Shown here: positions 6,914 through 15,143 of the stretch, piece by piece
Numbering within the stretch: position 1 is the stretch's first letter
Layout of the letters: every line of letters starts with the position of its first letter
Origin: a virus
Length of the DNA stretch: 36,150 nt
Reading direction: 5' to 3' (one strand)
IMG/VR virus record: IMGVR_UViG_3300020416_000693
Coordinates: 1-36,150 of that record
Position numbers and translations under genes: made by a program
Notes under the pieces: model-generated
Seen by the model: the letters and a program-made list of their open reading frames with translations, nothing else
The model's database searches: none
What the model was told of the DNA's origin: nothing

Positions 6914-8242
6914 ATGAATGTAATTATATTATCACATAAAAGAAGTCTTAACAAGTCCGAAGGACTTATCACAGCGAATTTAAATAACCACATCACATTG
7001 GTTTGTGATGTGGTGCCTAACAAGTCAGGTGATCGCTACAAACCTTTCATAGAACACATAGACGATTTAGTTGTATCAAAGAAGTTTGATATAATAGAAA
7101 TTACACAAAAAATTTTATCGTGTGATAAAGTATATTGTGTATCAGAAAATTTATTTCCTATACAAGCACAATTAGAAAGTTACTACGGCATACAGAATAT
7201 ATCTGCTTTTGCAGCTGAAGTCTTTGCAAATAAACAAAAGATGGATGATTTTTGTAGAACAATAGGTCTAGGTCATAATGTACCTAAAAGTGTTACACCT
7301 ACCTTTCATACTCAATTAGATATATTTGAAGGCGATGAATTTTTTACAAAACCTGATATAGGTACAGGCAGTAACTCTTTCTATCCTAAATCTGAACAAA
7401 ATGTACCTACTATAGAATATAGAAGATGGAATAATAAACATCATTTTTTAGATCATCTTACTAAACTAGAACACAATAATAAATTTTTTGAGATAAACAA
7501 AAAAGGTATACAGAATGAGAATTTTAATAATGTGCCTTGTAAGATTATGGCACAAGAATATTATTGGTCTGAAGAACCATCTATATCGCCATATGGTTAT
7601 GTTAAGAATGGTAAAGTAGATTGTTTGTTCTATGTTAGAAATGCAAAAGTTAAATACGGCGATATACTAGACTTTAATAAAAATCCTATAGATCAACACT
7701 CAATCAGTAAGAAAAGTGATATTGCAAAAGATATGGCTGTATGGTCTATACCTGTTAGTCAAGTAGATGAAGAACAACATAAAATAATGTGTGGTTTTGT
7801 ACAGACTATTGTTGACAAATTAAAAGTAAAAGAAATGTACTTTGCAGGACCTGACTTTCATATATCAGGTAATAAATTAATTGCAATAGATTTTAACACA
7901 CGTATAGGTCAGTTTATTAATATATTAGATAAGTTACCTGGCAACAATATATTCAATAATATAGGTAACGAAAAAGAACCAGAGATTACAAATCATTTAC
8001 TTTGGGGTTGTACACAATTAAAACCTGGCATAGTAAAAGATATAAAAAATATAGAAGTAGTTGAAAAGTATTTAAATTATTTAAATGATAAGATTAAAAT
8101 AGGTATGAAGATACCTGAATTTCAAAATCTACAAAATAAGAAGTTTAGTGTTAATTTAAATATTACTGGAAGAGATCAGCAAGAGCTGTTTGACAACTAT
8201 AAGGATGCCAACCAGCTCTTACATAATTGTATTATTTACTAA
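6914..8242 (+). CDS. ATP-grasp ligase
   Basis: A 442-residue cytoplasmic protein with ATP-grasp signatures: KPDIGTGSNS at about 146-155 (glycine-rich ATP loop with Lys146), QEYYWSEEPS at about 214-223 (nucleotide-binding segment), and GPDFHISGNKLIAIDFNTRIG at about 312-332, where Asp314, Asp326, Asn328 and Arg330 fit the Mg-ATP and phosphate positions. The fold activates a carboxylate as acyl-phosphate and joins it to an amine or thiol, as in amino-acid ligases; the substrate cannot be read. The ATG at 6914 is used because the one at 6910 opens a nine-codon frame. No clear ribosome-binding site is seen. Its 3' end overlaps the convergent tctC-like gene by 11 bases. Confidence 0.75.
   Translation: MNVIILSHKRSLNKSEGLITANLNNHITLVCDVVPNKSGDRYKPFIEHIDDLVVSKKFDIIEITQKILSCDKVYCVSENLFPIQAQLESYYGIQNISAFAAEVFANKQKMDDFCRTIGLGHNVPKSVTPTFHTQLDIFEGDEFFTKPDIGTGSNSFYPKSEQNVPTIEYRRWNNKHHFLDHLTKLEHNNKFFEINKKGIQNENFNNVPCKIMAQEYYWSEEPSISPYGYVKNGKVDCLFYVRNAKVKYGDILDFNKNPIDQHSISKKSDIAKDMAVWSIPVSQVDEEQHKIMCGFVQTIVDKLKVKEMYFAGPDFHISGNKLIAIDFNTRIGQFINILDKLPGNNIFNNIGNEKEPEITNHLLWGCTQLKPGIVKDIKNIEVVEKYLNYLNDKIKIGMKIPEFQNLQNKKFSVNLNITGRDQQELFDNYKDANQLLHNCIIY
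8181..8220. terminator. Inverted repeat at convergent gene ends
   Basis: AAGAGCTG at 8181-8188 pairs perfectly with CAGCTCTT at 8213-8220; three further pairs extend the stem inward after one mismatch. For the minus-strand operon it lies just after the stop at 8232, in the position of a terminator or 3' stabilising hairpin. For the plus strand it lies inside the end of the ATP-grasp gene. No T-run follows on either strand, so a classical intrinsic terminator is not shown. Confidence 0.35.
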
Positions 8243-9014
8243 AGTTAGCAACAGCTTCTTCAAACATATCTATTGTTTGATTAGTACCATTCCCAACATA
8301 AGTAACAGAGCCTTTGAATTTACTATTCCACTCGGTAGTAGTAGAGAGGTTTGTTACCGTAGAACGTAATTCGTTTGTTAAGGCGTAGTTAGCATTAATG
8401 GTGATGATTGCGTCAACAAATCTAAAACCTAATTGACCTTTTTCTGAAAAGGCAATACATTTAGATCCATCTTCCTCTAATGCGGCTTGACGTGAAGTAA
8501 TCGTAAAGACCGTATCGGCATCCTTGCCAACATAACCTTTAGTAGTACTTCCGCTGCCAGAATAAGGTACAACTACAAAATTTACATTATATTTTGCACC
8601 TAAATTTTTTAAGAATTTTGCAACTGGTTCTGATCCCCATGTCGCAATCTTAACCGTTTGTCCACTCATATCTTCAAGTGAATTGTATGCTCTACTACAC
8701 ATAAGAGTTTCATATGTCATTAAAGCAACAATATTATCTTTAGATACTTTCGGACTTTTTAAACTATCGTCACCTGGCCATTCACTAGACCATATCGTTA
8801 AGATAGGTTCTGTGCCACCTTCAGCACCTTCTATATAAGTGTATGCAGTAACTGGATTGTCTGCCTGAACAAAGTTATGGTCAGTTGAATCACCTATTGT
8901 AGAAAGAATTTGTCTGAAGACACCTTCTTGTGAACCAGGGTTGATAATTTGCACTTGTGCGTATGCCATCGTACTGAATAACATACTCATTAATATTAAC
9001 ATTATTTTTTTCAT
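8232..9014 (-). CDS. TctC-like periplasmic substrate-binding protein
   Basis: A 260-residue protein with a signal peptide at residues 1-19 (MKKIMLILMSMLFSTMAYA, cut before QVQ). The mature part fits the solute-binding proteins of tripartite tricarboxylate transporters: an opening IINPGSQEGVFRQIL strand and phosphate-loop-like segment, a central SLEDMSGQTVKIATWGSEP hinge, and a C-terminal helix. Such proteins bind citrate or other carboxylates in the periplasm and deliver them to TctA/TctB. At 260 residues it is shorter than the usual 300 or so and diverged. The ribosome-binding site is strong (AGGAGATAAAATG). It is the last gene of the minus-strand operon, directly after tctA. The ligand is unknown. 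Confidence 0.7.
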   Translation of the reverse strand: MKKIMLILMSMLFSTMAYAQVQIINPGSQEGVFRQILSTIGDSTDHNFVQADNPVTAYTYIEGAEGGTEPILTIWSSEWPGDDSLKSPKVSKDNIVALMTYETLMCSRAYNSLEDMSGQTVKIATWGSEPVAKFLKNLGAKYNVNFVVVPYSGSGSTTKGYVGKDADTVFTITSRQAALEEDGSKCIAFSEKGQLGFRFVDAIITINANYALTNELRSTVTNLSTTTEWNSKFKGSVTYVGNGTNQTIDMFEEAVANFSK

Positions 9015-9022
9015 TTTATCTC

Positions 9023-10309
9023 CTATAAGATTATTAATGTTCTAATTAAATTTTCATAAAATAGATCGCTTAGAAAGTATCCGTAAATTATAGGACTTGT
9101 GTCCCAGCGTCTAATTAAGAAACCGATTATAGACAAAACAAATATACAGATAATCATCCATTCGTGTATGGCGAATATTGAAATACTTGCAATGCTAATT
9201 ATTGAGAGAAGTAAGATATTTGCAATGTTTCTATATGTCTTATAGTAATATGCAATCTTACCTAACAGATTAAAACCGTACCAGCTTAACCATAAACAGA
9301 ATACGGTCACAAAAGGAATAATATAGATTATATCTTTTAAGTGATTGACCGTGTTGTCTGCGTTGAATACGAATCCATCTTCTAACATAATATAATAAAT
9401 CAAAACTTCACTTCCCGTTATGGGTATCGCTAGTATAAGCAAAGGCAATAGTGATGATAAGGCGCCACTATTATTTGCTGCCTCTGCGGCTGCTATGCTT
9501 TTAAGTACAGGTTTTTTGAAAAACCTTTTAACAATATTTGCACTTGCATAACTGCCAAGAATATTTGTTACACCAGGTATGAGACCACACCAGAACCCTA
9601 CAAAACTCCCTATGAGTGTAGGTGTTGTAGTATCTTTACCTATTGTAAAATTATTTATACGTTTAGGTACTTCAACTTTAAAACTATTTAATTTTGTTAG
9701 TTCAGGCACGATATATAAACCTATCATAACACTTGCAAAGGGTATGCCTATAGCAAGATATGAATTACCAAACGTTAGAAAACTATCAAACGTTATAGGG
9801 TCTATACCTACTTTTGCAATCATACCACCAAACAAGAACAATAGTATTGTAAACAATTTATTTTGTTTTGTCAATAGTGTAATCATTACAATTGCAGCTG
9901 CAACTATGATTGTCTGTAATACACTATTATAAAATCTAAAGACTTCTATAATTGTAGGCAATACTAATATAAATGCTGTAGTAGCAAATATAACTCCTAT
10001 AGTACTACTAACAGCGTTAGAAGCAACTGCTAAATTACCGAAACCTTTTAAGAATAATCTATGACCATTTCTTGCAGTACTGATTGCTGTTGCGTCACCA
10101 GGTATACCATACAGAATAGCAGTTACACTATTTGTATAATTTGTTGCAATCAATACCGTGATGTAATACATCATAACATTGACAGGTTCTATGTGCGTTA
10201 AGAAAGGATATAAAGTTGCAGTTGCAACAAAAGGTCCTGCACCTGGTATTACACCAAAGATAACACCACTTAAAGTGCCTATAACAGCCCAAAATATTGT
10301 ATCAAACAT
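9023..10309 (-). CDS. TctA-like large membrane subunit of a carboxylate transporter
   Basis: A 428-residue, strongly hydrophobic protein with roughly ten membrane segments. It has the duplicated family signature: GVIFGVIPGAGPFVATATLYP near the N-terminus and GLIPGVTNILGSYASAN near residue 240, plus ILYGIPGDATAISTARNGH after the first, matching the 'Y-GS-PGD' region of TctA. TctA forms the sodium-coupled permease of the tripartite tricarboxylate transporter in the inner membrane. It is shorter than the usual 500 or so residues. A canonical TctB gene is missing; the only small membrane protein in the operon is the DUF6580-like one. Its start overlaps the receptor gene's stop (TAATG), and tctC follows after 8 bases. 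Confidence 0.8.
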   Translation of the reverse strand: MFDTIFWAVIGTLSGVIFGVIPGAGPFVATATLYPFLTHIEPVNVMMYYITVLIATNYTNSVTAILYGIPGDATAISTARNGHRLFLKGFGNLAVASNAVSSTIGVIFATTAFILVLPTIIEVFRFYNSVLQTIIVAAAIVMITLLTKQNKLFTILLFLFGGMIAKVGIDPITFDSFLTFGNSYLAIGIPFASVMIGLYIVPELTKLNSFKVEVPKRINNFTIGKDTTTPTLIGSFVGFWCGLIPGVTNILGSYASANIVKRFFKKPVLKSIAAAEAANNSGALSSLLPLLILAIPITGSEVLIYYIMLEDGFVFNADNTVNHLKDIIYIIPFVTVFCLWLSWYGFNLLGKIAYYYKTYRNIANILLLSIISIASISIFAIHEWMIICIFVLSIIGFLIRRWDTSPIIYGYFLSDLFYENLIRTLIIL

Positions 10310-12075
10310 TAAAAGTATTTTCTAAAGCCTAGATTAAAAGTTCTATCGTATTGATTATAACCATCTGGTCTTTCGTAAGACTTATCAAAGACGTTGTTTA
10401 TACTCCAAAAGAAAGTAGTATTGTCAACATCAATGTTGTAACCTATATCAAATGTTTCAACAGCAGGCATATCTTTTCTTGCATATGTTGAAGCGTCTAT
10501 GTCTTTATGTTTACCAAAGTAATTAAAATCAACATAGAAGTTATCATAATATATCGTTGATGTATTTTGCCAGTTAGGTCTTCTTAACATGTCTTTATCA
10601 TCACCATCTTTAGATACGGTATAAGATAGACTATTATTTAATTGTATCTTGCCATATGTAAATGTATTATTCAATTCTAAACCATGTTGATTACTTTGTT
10701 TCGTATCGTTAACGTATGTGTTTGTATCATACTTTAAAAGATTATCTATTTCTGATTCAAAGTAAACAATACTATGACCGTCTGTTTTGTATCCTATTTC
10801 CCATGTTTTAGATTTTTCAGGTATAAGATTTTTATTACCTAAAAACCCATAGTTGTTTTTACCATACATCTCATAGACCGTAGGTGCTTTATAACCTGTA
10901 GAGTAACTTAAATGTACACCATTATTTTCTACAGCGATTCTATGTGTGTATTGATCGTCAAATGTATTAGGTGTATCTAATCTGACACCACCATGTACAA
11001 AGACACCACTATCAAGTTGTTTATCTAAATTAATATAGTAACCATGATTGTGTCTTTCTTTATCTACGTTTGAGTCATAACCTGCAATGTTAGTATCAAA
11101 ATCTATCTCTTGTAGATTATGTTCAAATCCTGTAGTTAAATCTAAACTATCTTTTAAATGAAAGGTATGACCTGCAATAAAAGTTTCTTGGTCTGAATTG
11201 TAAATATCTTTTGTACCCTTGTCGTCATATGTTCTTTTGTGTTTAGATTTTTGAAAAGAAAACTCGGTATCTTTACTTTGTAAAGAAATGTATTGATTGT
11301 TAAATTGCCATTTAGATGTATAATCAGTATAGTCTGTAGATTTATCTAAATCAGATTTGTTTACCGTCTGTATAATATTTGATTTTAACATCCACTTACC
11401 TAAAAACTTTTCTACTTGAAAGATATAATTTCTATCAGCAATACCATCTTTTTCTGTGCCATCTACTACAGATATACCATCAGCAGTTTCATTCTCAACT
11501 CTAAAGTCTATGATAAAACCCTTTGAGTAATCTGCTTTACCAAGTTTTATTATTTGTGTTTTCTGACCAAAACTACCACCAGATAACTCAATATAATTTA
11601 AACCATTTGCCTGTGTAACCATGTTGATAACGCCACCTATTGCATTAGGTCCATAGATACTACCCATAGGTCCTTTGATTACTTCAACTCTATCTACACC
11701 AAGAAAACTATGAGCAAATAAGTCTTCAGTACCATTCGGTGTTGAGTGATCTTGTATAGCAATACCATTAAGTGTAATAAGAGTATGGTTTGAATTTGTA
11801 CCTCTCATAAATGTAGAAGTTAACTGACCATCAGGACCAGATTGTACAACGTTTAAAGAAGATACTTTTTGTAGTTCGTCTTTGTCTGCTGATACAACTT
11901 CATATGAATATGTTTTATGAGTTAGATCGCTTGAGTTTCTAATAAATGATTTGCAGATATAGATAATCATAGTGCCATCTTCATCAAATTGTGGCCTATC
12001 ACCTCTACAATCATCTGCTTTAGCGCTTGTAAAACTAATTAGTAATACAAATAATGTGAGTAATATTTTATACAT
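10309..12075 (-). CDS. TonB-dependent outer-membrane receptor, BtuB/CirA-like
   Basis: A 588-residue protein. The ATG at 12075 is preferred over the upstream 12096 start because it has AGGAAA before it and opens a clean signal peptide (residues 1-20, MYKILLTLFVLLISFTSAKA). The plug domain is clear: FMRGTNSNHTLITLNGIAIQD, then VDRVEVIKGPMGSIYGPNAIGGVINMVT, the BtuB/CirA pattern. A beta-barrel follows and ends NLGFRKYF, with the terminal Phe needed for outer-membrane assembly. Its length is close to BtuB, so cobalamin or a small iron chelate is a likelier cargo than a large glycan, but the ligand is inferred. It would depend on host TonB-ExbB-ExbD. It overlaps the DUF6580-like gene by 37 bases. 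Such receptors are not standard phage genes. Confidence 0.88.
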   Translation of the reverse strand: MYKILLTLFVLLISFTSAKADDCRGDRPQFDEDGTMIIYICKSFIRNSSDLTHKTYSYEVVSADKDELQKVSSLNVVQSGPDGQLTSTFMRGTNSNHTLITLNGIAIQDHSTPNGTEDLFAHSFLGVDRVEVIKGPMGSIYGPNAIGGVINMVTQANGLNYIELSGGSFGQKTQIIKLGKADYSKGFIIDFRVENETADGISVVDGTEKDGIADRNYIFQVEKFLGKWMLKSNIIQTVNKSDLDKSTDYTDYTSKWQFNNQYISLQSKDTEFSFQKSKHKRTYDDKGTKDIYNSDQETFIAGHTFHLKDSLDLTTGFEHNLQEIDFDTNIAGYDSNVDKERHNHGYYINLDKQLDSGVFVHGGVRLDTPNTFDDQYTHRIAVENNGVHLSYSTGYKAPTVYEMYGKNNYGFLGNKNLIPEKSKTWEIGYKTDGHSIVYFESEIDNLLKYDTNTYVNDTKQSNQHGLELNNTFTYGKIQLNNSLSYTVSKDGDDKDMLRRPNWQNTSTIYYDNFYVDFNYFGKHKDIDASTYARKDMPAVETFDIGYNIDVDNTTFFWSINNVFDKSYERPDGYNQYDRTFNLGFRKYF

Positions 12076-12428
12076 AATTTTCCTATCATAACACATATCA
12101 AGGTAGATACCAAAAGATTAAAATCAAAGGGTACTGCTTGTATGTAAGTTTGTAATAAATTGCCACCGTATGAGTACCATACAGCGAAGTTAACAACAAC
12201 GTGCCAAATCAAAACGCCTAAAAACGTTGCTGTTATACTATTACTTATATGTCTGCCTAGTAAGACAAAAATTGCCATACAACCATAGACAGGTATCATT
12301 AGGCCATGAAAACCTAAAAATACATCTTTAAATAACATTAAAGATAATGGTATGCCATATTGTATTCTTTGATTACTTGTAATACTAGGTAGTAATATTG
12401 CAATAGCAAATAAAGGCGTTATATTCAT
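12039..12428 (-). CDS. DUF6580-like small membrane protein
   Basis: A 129-residue protein with about four membrane segments. It shows the pattern I associate with DUF6580, a putative transport family: ITPLFAIAILLPS, then KDVFLGFHGLMIPVYGCMAIFVLLG, then VVVNFAVWYSYGG, then YIQAVPFDFNLLVSTL. In bacteria such proteins are often found next to TonB-dependent receptors; this is recollection, and no search was possible. It lacks the extra N-terminal helix of longer relatives. It begins at an ATGA overlap with the oxygenase gene upstream and overlaps the receptor gene downstream, so the pair probably acts together in uptake. TctB also has four segments, but the motifs fit DUF6580 better. Confidence 0.6.
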   Translation of the reverse strand: MNITPLFAIAILLPSITSNQRIQYGIPLSLMLFKDVFLGFHGLMIPVYGCMAIFVLLGRHISNSITATFLGVLIWHVVVNFAVWYSYGGNLLQTYIQAVPFDFNLLVSTLICVMIGKLCIKYYSHYLYY

Positions 12429-13081
12429 AATAATTTTTTATACTTTTCTGTTTGTTTGCCAGTTATCTTGGCAATAGTTCTAGGCCATGGTCCTGTGTTT
12501 GCAGTACTATGAGGAATATTTGCCCAATCAAACCATACTACATCACCTGCTTTCCATGGTGGTACATATGTATTCCCGAATTGAATAATATGTCCTGGTT
12601 TCCAATCTTCTAACATAACAAAAACTCTACCCCATTCAGGATCAGTTGCTCTGCTTGATGATTGATCTTTTCTTTCTTTTCTTAAACCTGTTAAACTATC
12701 AATATGTAAATGTAACATCATACCAGTAGTTTGAGTTTGTATATTAACTTGTGCGTCTTCTAAACCTAACTTATCTGCTAAACCACATAATATAGGACAC
12801 TCTTTCTTTGTTGCAGTCCACATTCTATAGATTACAAAATCTTTAGGTATGCCCCAATCTTCTACTAGTTTATTTTCATACTCGTAATCAAAATGATCGC
12901 CACCTGGTTTTACAGGACTAGGCCAATAGAAATCATATTGTTGCTTGTTTGCATATTCTAATTCCTTTGACCAGTCCTCGTAAATGTTTGTAACCGTTTT
13001 AAAGTATTTACCATGATCGCTTTCTCTAAAAGGATTGAAATCATAATTACTTTGTTTAACGGTTATATCCCACCTGTTCAT
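12425..13081 (-). CDS. 2OG-Fe(II) oxygenase-like protein (sixth in operon)
   Basis: A 218-residue protein. The iron facial triad appears as H126-I-D128 (in GMMLHLHIDSL) and H191 (in WANIPHSTANTGPWPR), with Arg201 ten residues later as the likely 2-oxoglutarate anchor. Between them lie RVFVMLEDWKPGHIIQFGN and PPWKAGDVVWFDW, typical strands of the double-stranded beta-helix. Such enzymes use O2 and 2-oxoglutarate to hydroxylate, or otherwise oxidise, an unactivated carbon. An upstream TTG start at 13093 exists, but the ATG at 13081 forms the ATGA overlap usual in this operon. It is the most distinct of the six homologues. The substrate is unknown. Confidence 0.75.
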   Translation of the reverse strand: MNRWDITVKQSNYDFNPFRESDHGKYFKTVTNIYEDWSKELEYANKQQYDFYWPSPVKPGGDHFDYEYENKLVEDWGIPKDFVIYRMWTATKKECPILCGLADKLGLEDAQVNIQTQTTGMMLHLHIDSLTGLRKERKDQSSSRATDPEWGRVFVMLEDWKPGHIIQFGNTYVPPWKAGDVVWFDWANIPHSTANTGPWPRTIAKITGKQTEKYKKLL

Positions 13082-13644
13082 GCCATGCTCCAAAATGCTT
13101 TGTTATTTGTAAATAGTGTGCCTTCGTAGTATTTAATTTTTACTCTCTCAAACCAAAACTTTAAATCTACTACTAAAGTTATTCTATCGTTTTTATTTTT
13201 CAATGATTTAGCAGTTCCGTGCATGTAATTCGCACTATAAATTATAGGCGTATCATTTGTATGTTCTACCCTTTCTACTATTTGGTCAAATTGATCTATC
13301 ATTAAGATAGGTGTTTTAGACCAATCGTTATCAGGTTCATCACATATAACAGGAAATTGTAATTTAGTAAAGTTCTCAAAGTCCCAATGATTAGGTATAC
13401 CACCAGGGTGTACTCTACTAAAATATATTCTTTTCTCATCTACATCAACATTAATATTGTTTATTAGATGTTTGTAAAATTCATGGTTACGATCAAACGT
13501 ATTGTTCTCATCTATAGGCCAGTATTGTGGTAACTTATCTTGTCTATGTACCCACTTTGTTTGATCTATAGTATTATAAAAATCTACTATCATCTCTTTA
13601 TCAAACTTTAGTGTCTTGGCTTCTACAGAATAAAAATCAGTCAT
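13078..13644 (-). CDS. 2OG-Fe(II) oxygenase-like protein (fifth in operon)
   Basis: A 188-residue protein with the aspartyl/asparaginyl-hydroxylase-like pattern PGGIPNHWDFENF (H86-W-D88), LQFPVICDEPDNDWSKTPILMID, then IIYSANYMHGTAKSLKNKNDRITLVVDLKFWF with H142 and Arg154 twelve residues later. All iron ligands and the likely 2-oxoglutarate arginine are present. It aligns with the gene just upstream and with the one at 16797-17330 through the PGG--NH-D motif. The start overlaps the previous stop by 8 bases and the next gene starts at an ATGA overlap. No signal peptide is present, so it is cytoplasmic. Protein, peptide and small-molecule substrates all remain possible. Confidence 0.75.
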   Translation of the reverse strand: MTDFYSVEAKTLKFDKEMIVDFYNTIDQTKWVHRQDKLPQYWPIDENNTFDRNHEFYKHLINNINVDVDEKRIYFSRVHPGGIPNHWDFENFTKLQFPVICDEPDNDWSKTPILMIDQFDQIVERVEHTNDTPIIYSANYMHGTAKSLKNKNDRITLVVDLKFWFERVKIKYYEGTLFTNNKAFWSMA

Positions 13645-14245
13645 TTGATACTCCTATGTTTTCTGTATTCTTACTTAACCATGTACCGTTCTTTGCTCTC
13701 TCGTACATTTCTGTAGGATGTGTGTGTATGTTTACAGAAAACACTACACGTTCCTCTTCATCATCTATAGGTGTAGGTACAGCATGTAAAACTCTGCTAT
13801 CAAAAAATACAGGCGTACCATTATCATGTATCTTACTTTTCTCAAAGTTAAATCTTTCTATTTCTGTATAGTTTTCTGTTGCAAATATTTGAGGCGTTAG
13901 ATGAAACTTACCTTTTACAGGAAACAATACAGCACCCCAACGTCTATGGTCATAATGTAAATTGATACCACCTGGTGGTAATTTAGAAAAGAAACACCAA
14001 GGTTTCTTTTTCTCAACTCCTCTTTCACTACTACCTACAAAATCTAACGTGCTATTTTCTACAATATCTTTCCACATATTCTCGTATGGTATATTTCTAC
14101 ACTCATTAACAGTCCACGTTACACCAGTTACACTTGTACCATCAACCCAATCACTAGGTTTTAAACTTTCAAGCACGTCAACTAACCATTGTTGATTGTA
14201 ATAAATGTTATGACATTTGACAAAGAAGTTACCTTGTTCAAACAT
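13637..14245 (-). CDS. 2OG-Fe(II) oxygenase-like protein (fourth in operon)
   Basis: A 202-residue protein. The motif PPGGINLHYDHRRWGAVLFPVKGKF gives H97-Y-D99. PVFFDSRVLHAVPTPIDDEEERVVFSVNIH gives H154 and Arg166. This is the aspartyl/asparaginyl beta-hydroxylase-like layout, and it closely matches 16797-17330, including TPQ-F between the two halves and LHAVP around the distal His. The ATG at 14245 lies in an 8-base overlap with the methyltransferase gene. It is predicted to be a cytoplasmic hydroxylase. Paralogy within the operon suggests successive oxidations or several related substrates. Confidence 0.8.
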   Translation of the reverse strand: MFEQGNFFVKCHNIYYNQQWLVDVLESLKPSDWVDGTSVTGVTWTVNECRNIPYENMWKDIVENSTLDFVGSSERGVEKKKPWCFFSKLPPGGINLHYDHRRWGAVLFPVKGKFHLTPQIFATENYTEIERFNFEKSKIHDNGTPVFFDSRVLHAVPTPIDDEEERVVFSVNIHTHPTEMYERAKNGTWLSKNTENIGVSND

Positions 14246-15143
14246 GACTCATCTCCGTAAATATTCTGTACATAGGTGGTCTGTATAAATTACAATGGTC
14301 ATAATCAACTTTGTTTATTTTTAAACCTACATGTCCTGCAAGTGTATTTACAGCATGTTCAGTCCAGTTAAAGTACCATGTGTACTTCCAGTTTCTATCG
14401 TAGAAATAAAACGCACTATTTTTTTGTGCGTGTTCTAAATCGCCATGTATCCAAGTGTGACCATGTGGGTGATCTGGTTGAAATACTTTATAGTAATTAT
14501 GAACATGTGACCATAATAGTAAACCACTAGGTGCTAAACATTTCTTTAACGTCATAAAGTTTCTATATTGTTCATCATACGTATACCAGTTTTGAGGACC
14601 AAAACATATAATTACATCCCATTTTATATCATCAGCAGGTTTAAAATCTGCTTGACTACACAATATATCTGCTTCTTTTCTGTAAGGGTCAACACCTGTA
14701 ACATTGTTTAAGTGTTTCTTATATTCGTTTACACCACAACCCATATCTAATATTGTTAGATTAGGTCTTTCTTTTTGCATTGCTTGTAATCTTTTAACAA
14801 GAGCGTCACCTCTTATATTCCATTTGTTCGTAATAGGTTTATCGTTTACATCTTTTATTTCACCTACGACACCTGTTGTACTTGTACCATTTTCTGCTAC
14901 AAAGTAATTGTGTTGATATTGTTTGTCTATTTCTTTTACGAAATCACCCATTGTTTTATCATGCCAATCCATAATACCACCAAGACGTATGGGATATTCT
15001 TTATCTCTTACTTTCATTGAAAATTCTTTTTGACAAGTAAGAATAAAGTCCATTGTAAAAGGTAATTGATTGATAGGGCTATCTACTGATATGTTCCAGT
15101 AAAATAATTCTTCTACTTTATTCCAGATTAATTTGTTTATCAT
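14238..15143 (-). CDS. SAM-dependent methyltransferase
   Basis: A 301-residue protein. Methyltransferase motif I is TILDMGCGVNEYKKHL at about 130-145, followed by VTGVDPY with the acidic residue Asp152 that binds the SAM ribose, and WDVIICFGPQNWYTYDEQYRNFMTLKKCLAPSGLLLWSH as the motif III/IV region. About 125 residues precede the Rossmann core, and an aromatic-rich C-terminal part (NWKYTWYFNWTEHAVNTL) probably shapes the substrate site. The ATG at 15143 is chosen because it overlaps the previous stop as ATGA and follows GGAGAAAA. It lies between a cobalamin radical SAM gene and three oxygenase genes, so its acceptor is probably an intermediate of the same pathway. Confidence 0.8.
   Translation of the reverse strand: MINKLIWNKVEELFYWNISVDSPINQLPFTMDFILTCQKEFSMKVRDKEYPIRLGGIMDWHDKTMGDFVKEIDKQYQHNYFVAENGTSTTGVVGEIKDVNDKPITNKWNIRGDALVKRLQAMQKERPNLTILDMGCGVNEYKKHLNNVTGVDPYRKEADILCSQADFKPADDIKWDVIICFGPQNWYTYDEQYRNFMTLKKCLAPSGLLLWSHVHNYYKVFQPDHPHGHTWIHGDLEHAQKNSAFYFYDRNWKYTWYFNWTEHAVNTLAGHVGLKINKVDYDHCNLYRPPMYRIFTEMSHV

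Noticed and set aside
9652-9659. TATAAATA on the minus strand inside the tctA-like gene
   Set aside because: It encodes part of the protein (KRINN) and no gene starts shortly after it, so it is probably a chance match in AT-rich DNA.
12039-12428. TctB assignment for the small membrane protein
   Set aside because: It has about four membrane segments, as TctB does, but the FLGFH--MIPVY, VVNFAVW and YIQAVPF motifs fit DUF6580 better, and it sits on the far side of the receptor gene from tctA.
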